A DNA stretch of 64,000 nt from Manduca sexta (lineage: Eukaryota > Arthropoda > Insecta > Lepidoptera > Sphingidae), in NCBI RefSeq assembly GCF_014839805.1, contig NC_051126.1, forward strand, positions 7,820,609-7,884,608, given 5' to 3'. The position numbers were made by a program, and so were the translations under genes. Position 1 is the first letter of the stretch, and the number at the start of each line of letters is the position of its first letter. Shown here in pieces: positions 1 to 11,637 of the stretch. The notes beneath the pieces are model-generated. The model was not told the DNA's origin. It did no database searches and was given only the letters and a program-made list of their open reading frames with translations.

Positions 1-3000
1 TATTATCTCTCTATATTATTTATCTATATAGGTGCGGTATGAAAAAAATTGGTTCCAAATTCATGTTTCCGATTTGCACGCTTTCTGCACGCATTTAATG
101 CGTGGCGCATACCAGATGTGTCTGTTAAAGATACCAGTGCTAAATACTAATAATGCGACTTTGCAACGTCTTTTATTTGTATTTTAGGTTTAGCTCTTTA
201 AAAACATCTGTGTAGGCCCTTAATCCTTTCAATCTTTTAAAATCATTTTAATATAAATTATAAATCATTTGAATCTTTAAATACTTAATCGTAATTCATA
301 AGTAGGCCTATTCTAGGATTGGATCTAAAAACTATATTGTTACTGCTAAGTTAGTATATGTGGTTGCCCAAATTCAGCTATTTTGGACAAAAATGGTTTC
401 TAAACAAGTATTAGTTTCACTATTTCTATTACTATAAATTTTAGTTATCTATAACGATCGAAACCGATTAACGATGTATACCTGCAAATAGTGACGGTCA
501 ATGCGCCTTGAACTTTGGCGAGGGCAGATGTTCTGAATTACATCCATTTTGTCTATGATGTAACAGTCATGTGATTGACAAAGGTGATCAGTACCTTGGC
601 AGTAGAGATGGCCAGTTTACTCTTTTATAACTCGGCATTTTTTGTAATCGTAATAACATTATGCGGGTTATGCTACCTTGATCGCTATTCTTGAGGTATA
701 TAAGTATATCTTTGAGAATCTATAAGTATATCTTTGAGGTACGGAGTGGAAGCAATGATAATATATTCGACTACAAGTAAAACTTAACCTACGTGGTATA
801 TTTTTTTTATTATTGTTTTTGACATGGTTGTGTTTTACACCTGCCCCTGTTTATCTTTGCACCACGACTGGGATAGAATGCTTATGCCATGAAGCCCGCC
901 TGTTTAACATGTGTTTACGAAATTTAAAAAAGAATAATAATGTGCAAATTTACTTAAAATCCAAAAATGGAACTTCAGAAGTGCTCGAAATACTTGTGAT
1001 AGTTTTTTTTAAAACAACGAAAAGTGTTCTCGATCATTATTACCAACCTATAGAAATTTGAAATCAGTATCAAAGTAACCTAACTGCACTTTTGAAGAAC
1101 ATTTACTCTTTGCGCAATTAATAACTACCCGGCACATTGGCAACCAGGTTTTTAACAAAACGGCTTTCTTTAAGAACGTTAAATATGCGTAATATTTTTT
1201 AATATGGCTCATAGTGGATAATGTTTAGTTATATTTTTATTACTATGGAAGGCAAAGGAACGAACGCTTATGACCTGCGTTTTTATGTTTACGTGAAATG
1301 AAGCCTGTATACATCAAAACCTATTCTATTAATTGGTTTGCAAAAAAATATCCCTGTAAACCTTGGTGATCGGTTATCATATACCTACTTAAGCACTTGT
1401 CACATCTCAACTGGGTCTTTCCTTTTCGGGCTCTTTATTAAACCGGTTTTAATGGTCCTGAATCGTTTGCGGTTAGCACTCAGCATTTGAAATAAGAGTC
1501 TCAATAATTAATGTTTTTTTACGTCTGATCTTAGTCAATGTCGGATCTTGTTTTGTAAATCTTTATTGAATATTGTAATAAAGTCATTCATATTTAATTT
1601 GCCAAAGAGTAAGTATCAAACAATATAGACAAGAAATATGAGTACTGAGTAGTAGGTAATAATAAGTACTTAAGATGAATATCGCATCTACGATTATCCA
1701 ACGATTCTGTTCTCTAAATAGTTTGGTACAAGTTAATCCTCGTCCTACTCTTAGCAAAAACAACGAAAAAGTTACTGAGCGAGATTTATGTAGAGCTTTG
1801 GAGTTTTATGAGTAAGATTTGAATATCTACTTCACCAGTCATATTTAGCTACAAAAACGTGTCGGTAGATATCTACTGTTAATATTATTATGATATAAGT
1901 AACGCTAAAAATTTCGCGTTCTTCGTCATTGTTTATAGCAAACTTCTAGTGTCAGCTCAAGGTAAAAGGGAGTCTAATTAAAATAAGCAAGGGGCGTTTT
2001 TTTCGGGTATTGGACCCCGCAGTCTACACCGGCAGAAACCCGCGAAAGGGATATTGGAATCCCCCGGCTTATCGACTACAGGGCCCAGGAGAAATGTTGG
2101 GAGGGGATAGCTGGGAAGGAAGTGTGGTGGAAGGATAACGGAACCTCTTAGGATGGGAGGAGGGGAGAAGGCTAGAAATTGTTCGCCAGCCCTTATAGGC
2201 TTCAATGTGATTTAGTAACCATGAGGTATACACATTTAACTGTATGTCTAGGGTCGCGACAAATGCCCCCCCGTGCATTGGCGTGCATTCGGTGTGGAGA
2301 CTGAACGCGCAAGAATTGCCTTGGGGGTAGCAAGATACGATACGATAAAAAAATTGGTGCCACTGACTACCCTATTCAAGGGCAAGGGCTGGTGTTGCAA
2401 ATGTTTATAACGCGATTACGGCTTCACGGGCTTTTATAAGTATAGAGTTAGAATGAACGAGTTTTTTTATATAATTTATATTATAATTAAGTGATTTAAG
2501 TACCTGCCTGAGTATGTTATTTAAGAATTAAATAATTTTTGAAATTTAATTGGATCTACAAAAAGACACCAATATTTTTACCTATGACTAATAAGCCGAT
2601 AACAATCCGTTTGACGTTAATTACGGGTATTTATGAATATTATGGTCGACCTCGCACATTTATACCGTCCACAGAAACGTCATTACCTGTAGGTCATCAC
2701 GAGCAAGTGTGAAGAGGCCTTAAGATAATAATGTATGACAAAATTGAAGCAACTCTCGATTCTCAACAGCGTCTATAACTCAACATATAGGTACACTCGG
2801 TTATGTACTCTATAATTACATTTAGATATAACCCTTTTGTTTAGGTACTTTGATTAGCTCTATGCAACAGGATGATGGCAACGTCCGATACAAACGGCAT
2901 CAACCAACTTTATAGATCTAGCACTAGTAGTTCTCATAGGTAACACAAAGCAACTGTGGCTTATTTGGTTTGTTAATGGATAAGTTCTTATATTAATAAA

Positions 3001-6000
3001 TTACTTAAAAAAGTACCTACCATTAAATAAATAAAAAAAATGTTTACTAGGCATCACACAGACACTCTCGACTTATTGATGAATATTATTATAAAACAGA
3101 CAGTTGCTTCAGCAGTTTCAGCGACGCGAGTTAAAGGCAATGATGTTACTTTTTTTGTTAAAACGTTCCGCTTGCTTTAACTAAGTAGGTACCGAATAAC
3201 AAATATCCGTATCGGCGCATCAACCGGCACGCGCGTCTTCTGGATGTATACAAATATATTATAAACATATATTACTCCTTATACAACTAACTTCGATTCA
3301 CTTCGAGTCCCAACACTACTGCGAAATTAAGGACTTAAATTGCAGGCTGCCGGTAAAGCCGGCGCGGCAGCAAAATCGGAGGCAAAGTTAGCGTCAAGGA
3401 GGTACGAAACTAACGAAAGCCGGTGGACAGGCCAGCGGCGAAACCGCCGCCAGCACGTGCCGATACGCCATAACAGACATTGAATACACAAATTATACGA
3501 AAGATATCATAAAACTATAAAAGCTCGTATTTGAATTATAGACGACATTAATTATTTTAAGGTTAGTACTTCATTTTATTTAGGCATTTCCGCGAGAGAT
3601 CCATTATGGATAGTTGTGATGCATAGATAGGTACTTCATGTTAAATACATAAAATTATTTACCACTCCACGTCCGACAAACACATAAAGTAGAAAAAGTT
3701 CTATTTAAAAACAGGAAAGATTTTTCTCATGATAGTATTATGATTCCGGTTAGGTGTAAGGTTAGATGTTATAATGGTAGATATTATAATGGTTAGCGAT
3801 AATAAATAATAGGACATGGCTATGGACACTTACAATTTGCATTATACTGTGAAGTGTCGTCACATTGATAAGTTGTTATCAAATCCTTTAACAATATCAT
3901 TGATAATTGACATTTAATATATGAGACAAAATAATTAAATAAATATTAGGCATAGGTAAACCCAACATAAAAACTCCAAACCTTGAAACTGTTTGATGAT
4001 ACTGTTTTACAGATGGTAAGCACGTTATTTAAAATTTATACTACTTTACTATTAGATTGAGCTCACAGCTTCGTTACTTTCGTACAATTGACATGTGAAC
4101 ACAGTACAATCTAGATTTTTACACTATGTCATAAAGCTTAGGTTTTATAAAATATGAATTGAAATAAAATAAAATCAAATGAAATGATTTATTTGAATCT
4201 GTAAAAACTATGATGGGGAAACTTAGAGTTCATTCGAATCTTTTGAAGTTTTTTTTTAATGATCTAACTCTACCTAGAGAGGTAGCCATACAATTATTTT
4301 ATGGGGTGCAACCTGTTATAATATTAACATTTAATGATGGAGTCTTTCTAGATTTAGAATCATTTAAATTAAGTAACTACTTACTTAGTTATATTTGCTT
4401 GGAAAATGTTAAGGTTGAAATTGTAAATAAATGTATCAGTCTATTAGTTTACTGACACTCGTAGACAAAAAATACTACGAGATAGGTACTACAGAAGAAA
4501 TCAGATATTTCATATCTAAGTATCATGAGTACCAACCAATTGGTTATCGCGATATGTAATTACGTTTATCCTAGAATGTTAAAATCTTAAGTGTGATTAA
4601 ATCAATACACTCCGTATTCGAGTCTATTATTAGTAATATCCTACTTAGTTGTAAATGTAAAAGAACATTACAGAGTAAGTATATGCAAATTGAATTAAGA
4701 TCAATGGTTAGTTGGCTTAGTGTCTATACGTATTCGTAAAAACAGCATAGGTATTCTAGAAAAAAAGGTAAAATTTCTAATATGGTCTCGTAGAACTGAC
4801 TGACTGTCAAGATATACTTGATTGATAACAGCGATTCACCGGCATCAATGTGCCTTGAGCAGTAAAAACTTGTAAAAGGTCAAATCATTGCTTCCTCGCT
4901 CTGTCGCACCAATTAGTCAAAACGTAATTGCTTTTAGTACTTGCGAGACATTCTTGCCAACAGTGAAAGTATACTTATAGCGTAAGTGGAAAGAATTTTA
5001 GTTGTTTGGTATAAATCGGATTTATTAGTATAAATAAGTTATTAATAAAATAAAAATCTAAGTATGCCTTTAGATAAGTAACGTGTTGTGACTAACAAAC
5101 GTTTTCAATCATGTATTACTTCAATCCGGTTATTAATGTCAGACTGATCATGTTATTTGTCAAATATAATAACTCAAGTAATTACACCTGATTATTTGAT
5201 CATCACATTTGTAACATAGGTAAATTGGTACGTAGACTTCTTTAACCTTCAATGTTAAAATTTTGTAAGACGGAGACAATAATATAAGCATTTATTTCAT
5301 AGTTAACCATTTAGGATTTTATATTTAGGACCAATATAAAAAATATAAAATCAAATGATTATAATGTCCTCTTAATACCTATATCAATATTGGTTTAAAA
5401 CACGGAATTGACAACCATCTGATACGCGGTCACGGCAAATTAGCGAACCGTGCCCCACAGACGTCGACGATATTTTTTATAGACTTACTAATAATAATGA
5501 AATGTCTGTACGTTTTAGGTATCTTCTAAATTTTACACCGATTCTATTACTGTCAAAAATGGTAAATCATGCTAACGTTAAAAATCTTGAGATATTTTTT
5601 CCCTTTATGTATAAATTCTTATATAAATTATTTTTGAAAAACTCATTTAAAAATATCTTTTAACTTTACATTAGCATTAAATGAACGGCGCGGTTAGCTA
5701 CATATTTGACTCATTGTCGGCGTCATTAACCAGGGTAATTAAGAGCTTAGCTCATCTTGCGATACAGCATAATCTGTTTAACAAGTGGGGTAATTAATCC
5801 TTGTACAACATTTCTTTTCTTATACGCGAAGAATTTCACTGTCCTCTCTTAAATTAAATACCGAGCTGGCCTTGTTCAACTTAGGGTTACCATATGATTG
5901 GCGTTTGCCGCATTTGACAGCCATTAGAGTTTGTACAGGTCCAGGTCGCTCAATCACAAGTTACATGATATTTTCAATGGGAAAGAACATGTAAGCTGCC

Positions 6001-6419
6001 CTCAGTAGTGGCATTTAAAATGATGACAGACCACATCAGACAAAGTCGCTATTGTCTGAAATAACTTGCGCATACCGTGACATCTGCCTAGCCCTTCACA
6101 GTTAAAGGCACGAGTATATATAAAGTTAAGGGTTATGTCTTAATTTATACAAAATGCCACCTTCGTAGCATACGCCTAAATCGTAGGTACGTTTTATTAT
6201 ATTATCCAACATCCGTGTCTTATATTTCCTGAACAATTACAGCTAACACTGATGTAACGGAAACATGTCTATATATGTATTCTGAGTATTTCTGACCATT
6301 CTATAGTGTAAATAATTATAATACATATCAATGCCTTACATATTAAGATGTTTAATATGCGCCATATTAGTAGGTACTTAGGTTTCGATGCACAGCGATG
6401 TTACTGAGAGCAATATACC
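1..6419. other. Gene-free AT-rich stretch with repeat fragments
   Basis: No recognisable coding exon was found on either strand; the open frames here are short, AT-rich and resemble no family I know. A GC-rich patch at about 1990-2335 and another at about 3330-3470 look like old repeat fragments. About 698-738 holds a two-unit tandem repeat of roughly 22 bp with the core TATAAGTATATC. If the secreted-protein exon at 11231-11155 is real, this stretch may lie in its long first intron or its downstream region, but I could not place a second exon. Confidence 0.6.
2246..2335. repeat. Interspersed repeat fragment, copy 1
   Basis: This stretch shares an ordered set of words with 41011-41095: a C-rich run, then GGCGTGCATT, GGTGT, GACTG, CGC, CAAG and a G-rich end. 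The second copy is in an intron of the acyltransferase gene. The two copies are in the same orientation and are diverged. The family is not identified. The GC-rich segment just upstream (about 1990-2240) may belong to the same element. Confidence 0.5.
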
Positions 6420-6421
6420 TA

Positions 6422-7722
6422 GTCTTGCCATAAATATTGTAATAAAGAAAAAAAAGAAAAATTGTTAACTGCAAATAACATTTATTACTTTTACAGTGTG
6501 TCAGTTTAATACATAAATATAAAACAATTAAAAATATAAAAAGCTTATTCGAAGTGGTCTCCATTGGCTGCAATACAGTCCTTTAAACGATGAGGCCAGT
6601 TATCAATAGAAGCACGCACTCTTTCCATGGGAAAATTCTTCACTGCCAATCGTATAGATTGTTTTAGGGACTCAAATTATCATGGCGTTTAGAGCAAGCT
6701 GTACTCTCTAAAACTGACCACAAATCATAATCCAGCGGATTAAGATCGGGACTAGACGACGGCCAGTCTTCAGCTCTGATGAAGTCCGAAACGTTCGATT
6801 CCAACCAAGACTGCGTGGACCGAGCTTTATGACCCGGCGCCGAGTCTTGCTGGAAGGACCATACTTGGTTATTGAACATGGTGATGTTAAGGGGCTTAAC
6901 TACCTTCTCAAGAATGGTATCTTGATACACTTGTGCCGATGTTTTGATACCTTTTTTCACAAAAATATGGCTCAGTCACTCCTTCATAGCTAACACCCCA
7001 CCAAACCATCACTGAAGTCGGATAATGTCCACGTTGCACTCTGTCGACTAATTGGGAAGCTTCCTTAGAGCTTTGAGCATAAATACGGTCATTTTGTTTG
7101 TTAAAATGTTGCTCAATTGTAAAAATTTTCTCATCCGTAAACAAAATTTTTCTGTGACCTCCCTTTGCGTACCGCTTCAGTAGTTGTTTCGATTTTACCA
7201 CCCTATTCTTCTTTAAATTATCAGTTAAGAAATGGCCAGTGCGTCTCTTATAGGCTGCAAGTCCTAAGTCATCTTTTAAAATACGCGACATGGTTCTAGG
7301 TGCTATCTTCATTTCCCGAGATAAAATCTTTTGCTTTCGGACAGGATTTCTTCGAATTCTTTCCCTTACTGCTTTGACCACCTTTTTCGTACGAACACTA
7401 CGTGGACGGCCAGATCTTTTCTGTCACAAACAGAGGAGGTCTCATTGTACCTATTAATAGCCCGGTACACAAACATTTTACTAATACCAAGTGTATGGAG
7501 AGTTTTAAAAATTGCATTTGGCTCCATACCTACTTTGTGTAATGCTATCACAGCGATTCGGTTCTCTTTATCACCCCACACCATTTTAATATCGCAAAAT
7601 ATTTTACAATGTATTGGCGCCAAAATGAGAAAACACAATGAACAATCGTATAAAAATGACAGATTCGAAATTCAAATGTAATATTTTTTTATAATTAAGT
7701 GTAACAGTATTTATGGCCAGAC
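6422..7722 (-). mobile_element. Complete mariner element (DD37D, maT-like), 1301 bp
   Basis: Both ends are visible. The left end begins GTCTTGCCATAAAT and the right end, read on the other strand, begins GTCTGGCCATAAAT. The inverted repeats continue imperfectly to about 23 bp. The element is flanked by TA at 6420-6421 and 7723-7724, the expected mariner target duplication. A single transposase frame fills the interior on the minus strand. The length of about 1.3 kb is typical of the superfamily. The third catalytic Asp is 37 residues after the second, which places it in the DD37D (maT) group and not in classical DD34D mariner. The next insertion, a MITE, starts 15 bp beyond the right end. Confidence 0.9.
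6545..7584 (-). pseudogene. Mariner DD37D transposase, three single-base frameshifts
   Basis: Transposase that would cut and paste the surrounding element at TA sites. The start is taken at Met 7584 (MVWGDKENRIAV); an upstream in-frame Met at 7638 is less likely. The N-terminal half has the helix-turn-helix DNA-binding region. The catalytic residues are visible: the Asp in ILFTDEK, the Asp in FQQDSAPGH and the Asp in SPDLNPLDY, with 37 residues between the last two. The C-terminus ends in a motif around NGDHFE before the stop at 6545-6547. The frame is broken three times: one base missing in the T run at 7417-7420, one extra in the T run at 6952-6957, and one missing near 6671-6673. Allowing for these, the protein would be about 346 residues with no premature stop, the normal length. 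The same error type occurs in host genes nearby, so this copy may really be intact. Confidence 0.85.
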
Positions 7723-7737
7723 TAAGTAGTTATATCT

Positions 7738-7991
7738 AGGTTTACCATAATTAAGAAGAGCCAAACCGGGACACCGGGACGCAGAAGAGAAAGAGGCTCA
7801 TTTTCATTTTGCTGCAGTCGGTATCACTCATTCTCGCTCGCTTTTGTGTCGTCTTTGGCGCGGGTGGCACAGGAGGCGCGGCGGGGGAATGATTGGTTGG
7901 GGTGTCGATGCTGTTCAAGTTTGACCGGGACGCCGGGACAGGGATCTCAAACCGGGACTATCCCGGCCAAACCGGGACGTATGGTAAGCCT
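7738..7991. mobile_element. MITE, 254 bp, with 10 bp target duplication
   Basis: The ends are AGGTTTACCATA and, on the other strand, AGGCTTACCATA (12 bp, one mismatch). A perfect 10 bp direct repeat, AGTTATATCT, flanks it at 7728-7737 and 7992-8001. The interior repeats the words CCGGGAC and CCGGTTTGG near both ends and has no plausible transposase frame. The superfamily is not clear from the ends; a 10 bp duplication is longer than the 8 bp of hAT elements. A small open frame that crosses the right end has no protein-like features. Confidence 0.75.
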
Positions 7992-8001
7992 AGTTATATC
8001 T

Positions 8002-11000
8002 AATACTTTGTCGGGTAGTGGTTACTTATGGCTAAATATGGCTATGATGTTAAAATCCGCCAAAGTGAACCACGTAAGTGTGTCGCGTTCCAGATCAGCC
8101 TGTGTCACTTACCATCAAGTGCAGTGGAGTCACTTAGACGTGCCCGCATAAAAAAAACGTAATCCAGTTTTAAGGGAAGCAACAGCCAAAGATAAACAAA
8201 TATGATACTGATACGCGTGCATTACATAAAAGAAGGCCATCAAAAAGGATATAATATTAGGGGCAGTGGACCCGTGGTCCTAGGTTGGAATTCCAGGTCA
8301 TGTAACTCTACTTGTGAAATTTTTGATTATGAACGAAAGAGGAACGTATTGATCAAGTCCATGAGCTAAAGCGATTTGATAACTAGTGGGGCCAAATAGG
8401 GCAAAAGAACAAGATACCTACAGGTATTTGAAAAAATATATACGCCCTCGGTAGCGTGGTTATATTACGGTACGACTGCAGTTCTGAGGTCTTGGGTTCG
8501 ATTCCCGGGATGAGTAAAGTGATAATCTTAATATAAGCCCGCAAGCAGAAGTTTGTACTCGATTGGCTTGCCCTCTATGACTTGGCGGGAAGTGGGTGCA
8601 TGAGTTGCGCCACTACCTAATCCTTTGGGGATATAAGGGGTGATTGTGATTTTTTTTATACCTTTGTCATCTTTTTTTCTTTTTATATAGATTATCTACC
8701 TACCTAGTTATTTTTGAATTAATTCACTGAAGAAAACAAGTTGGTACGCTTTTCAACTGAATTTAATTCTGGTTAATATTTTTCCTGTTCTGGCGTAATG
8801 ACGTCCTGTCCATTTTTGGGACTTTAAAAAAGTGTTCATACTATCTATATGCAACAGGAGATGAGAGTGGTTGACACATTATACTAAATATTAAGAAACA
8901 ATATGATTCAAAGAATAAGTATCACATCATGACTCAAAGTTAATTGCAATAAATTGTTCAGTATTTCATGGAATTCATAAAAAAAAAGGAAAATTATAAT
9001 ATACTAAATATAAGTAGGCCACAATCTAGGTTTCACACGAAATCACTACAATATTTCTACCGGTTTCGGTATTATGCTTAACTAGCAAGTATAGCTGTTT
9101 TCTATTCATTATAAATCCGTTAATGAGCTGGACAGTACTCGTGACCACGGATCGTTATGGTAACAATAAGTACAATGACATGGCTCAACACGACACAAAA
9201 TGACTATCATCTTACCTCTCGTGCAAAACTTATTTATGCACGTAGAACAATAAGGTATTTATTAAAGGACCAAGATACATATGACACCCATGGGCAAAGA
9301 GAACTCTGACGTGTTAGTTTCCATTTTTCCTTTTATGTAGTACTCGAGTCGGTACTAAATTCCAGAATGAAAAGCAAGTAGGCACAATGCCTACCTAATA
9401 AAATTTTATTGTACATTTTTAACTAAATACATATTTTATAACAAAACGTCGTGTTAGTATAAACGCTTTTTTACGATACCCTTCCATGAACCACACAAGA
9501 AGCACGACAGGACAGCAAAATACTGAATGCTAAACTTATCGCATTGTCGGGAAGTTAATATCATAGCTACGATTGGCAAGAAGTATGTCTCTCTACAGTG
9601 TACCTACCCCAAAAACGCTGATGCCAGCTTTCTACCAACCTGGGCAGGCCTTAACTAATTTTCGATGCCTCTTCTGCGCCACATTTTTCAGATCCATAGT
9701 AAAAGCCACCTTGCTATATAAATCAAAGGCATCGAGCTCGAACCTATGGCGCCCTGTCTAATATCTGACGCCCAGGGGTGAGAAGTCGGCCAACCCTTGC
9801 TAAACCTGGTACAGCTAGCCCACTTACTAATATTACTATAAAGTACCTACTTACTAATTTTATCAATTATCAAACCTGCAATTTTATGAAAATGGAAGTT
9901 TTTTAGTTTTGAGACACAAGCCTGCTGGAAAATAATTGTAGCTATGCTTTAATGAACAATAAGGAGATTATAATTAATCTCCTTCTAACTTCTATCTACC
10001 CTTATTTCACGTGAACGTGTAATCAGCGCAAGATTTATATAACGCCTGTTGCAGAAACGATTTAGCTTAATTTGTTAGCGGCCGCCTGCCTCTAGTAATT
10101 GAATTCATGGAATTCAATTCTCATAATTATTAGGTATATTATTTGCTATATGTATGCAGTGTCGAAGGCATTGACGATGGGGTGTGCCAAAGACTCAATA
10201 ATTATATTATTGGCCAATACTAGTATAAAAATTTTGAGTACGATGTTTTACAATTCTTTACCTCAAACTAAAAGGTTGTTGGTTATTTGACTACCCCGAT
10301 GTCTATGGTTAAAACTTATTAATAAATAGTACCTACCTATTTACTATTTTATATTAACATCTGATAAAGAGGTCTGGAGATCACCCACCAAATGGTACCT
10401 AAATGGCAAAATTCCACTAGCGAAACCACCCAGAAGTTAGATATATCGTATTTAAATTACTTAGCTGTACTCTTTTTGTCCTGACGATTTCTAAGGTTAA
10501 ATTATCTTACATGATTTCTTACCTATGATGATGATTGACATGATGACATGATTCTGGTACGTATATAAAATTTGCAATTGTTTAATTGAGTTAGTAAACA
10601 AAATTTTGATTAATATATTGTGATTTATTGCTAAAAATAACATGAAATTATAAATACATACAGACTACAATCGATATAGAAACAAAAATACAAATGTTAT
10701 CACTGTGCGTAGTGCGCGGGCTATTAAGTGCAGTCGATCACGTATACGTACAACTACAACCTATTGTTTACTCATTTAAAATTGGACTCGTGTATCGTTT
10801 TGAGGACGGCTAATTGCCCTCGGGGTAACTAAAATAAACGGTAGAGAATGGTTTTGTCATTGAAAAATATAATTTAAAATAAAATGATTGTTTCAAATGA
10901 CGGTAGATGTATGAAATAACCTATTTTCGTACGAAATTGAATAAAAATGTTGATAAATTTATCTCAATCAAATACAGCGGGAACTTAAACCGATAATACC

Positions 11001-11154
11001 CTTTGCAAACTATTCTTTGAATAGGTGTTTTACAATGTCAAGGTCCCTAATTGTATAATAATGATTTAATTCTTAGTCATAATAGTACTAAAATTGTAAC
11101 AGAAAACATTTATATTAACAATAAAATTCATATTAATAAAGTAAAAATACTTAC
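8002..11154. other. Gene-free stretch with repeat fragments
   Basis: No exon could be supported. About 8017-8160 is a fragment that I recognise as a common lepidopteran repeat, with the words GTGAACCACGTAAG and CAGTGGAGTCACTTAGA. A SINE lies at about 8444-8650. The remainder is AT-rich and holds only short, unconvincing open frames. Confidence 0.55.
8444..8650 (+). mobile_element. tRNA-derived SINE (family A), diverged copy 1
   Basis: The head carries a pol III A-box-like segment (CTCGGTAGCGTGG) and a B-box-like GGGTTCGATTCC. The body then follows the order of the better-preserved copy at 19574-19840: AAAGTGATAAT, AAGCCCG, GCTTGCCC, GGGAAGTGGGTGC, TAGTTGCGCC-like and GGGGATA. Divergence is substantial, so this is an old copy. 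Confidence 0.75.
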
Positions 11155-11231
11155 ACTTGTGATTTCTGTCCTTGTACATCTTTGAAAAATAATATGAGCG
11201 TGGCATAAATTACTGCGGCTTTTAAAGTCAT
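11155..11231 (-). CDS. Candidate first exon of a secreted protein (signal peptide)
   Basis: On the minus strand an ATG at 11231-11229 opens 77 coding bases that end at a consensus donor (GT, then GTAAGT) at 11154. The peptide starts MTLKAAVIYATLILFF and continues KDVQGQKSQ. This is a textbook signal peptide: a Lys near the N-terminus, a hydrophobic core of about 12 residues and a small-residue cleavage site after VQG. The 200 bases upstream are GC-richer and contain TCAGTT, close to the arthropod initiator consensus, which would fit a promoter. No second exon could be recognised downstream, so the protein family is unknown; a very long first intron is common in such genes. It lies about 400 bp beyond the TBL3 stop on the same strand. 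It could also be a chance ORF. Confidence 0.45.
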
Positions 11232-11637
11232 GATTTAAAACTGAACATCGGTTCACGGGAGACACAGCACGGAACTGCGACCGGTCCGCTTCGCGTGATC
11301 GGTTCGCTACTACTGCATTTGCACAAAACTGGAAGCTGCTCTCTATGCGGACAGCGGACGTTGGATAAAGGCTGCGCAGGAGTCATCCGCTACATGCAAG
11401 CTATGGTGTAAACAAATGAGCTTTTACATACACGTTAGGTAAATTCAGACTCGACTAGTAGGTATTGTTTGACGTAAGTAACTCGTGCGTCACAAGTACC
11501 TACACATAATAGATAACCGCATTTAGTTTATTACTTAGTGTAAACTCTGCTGTTATTTGGAAATGTCCTGCATTAAAGTACAAGTTTGTTCAATGAAAGT
11601 TTATATAAGGCAAATATTTTTTATTTGAATAATTCAT

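Noticed and set aside
813..1061. 82-codon open frame near the left edge
   Set aside because: The composition follows the local base content, there is no splice or family signal, and an AT-rich stretch of this length gives such frames by chance.
1978..2278. Two overlapping open frames on the minus strand in the GC-rich patch
   Set aside because: They lie in an interspersed repeat fragment with another copy at 41 kb; Pro/Leu-rich readings of GC-rich repeat, no domain.
4210..4455. 81-codon open frame on the plus strand
   Set aside because: Leu/Ile/Asn-rich and preceded by repeat-like AAAT-rich sequence; no recognisable domain, no splice signals.
7846..8151. 101-codon open frame starting in the MITE
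   Set aside because: It crosses the right end of a transposon and its target duplication, so it cannot be a conserved gene.
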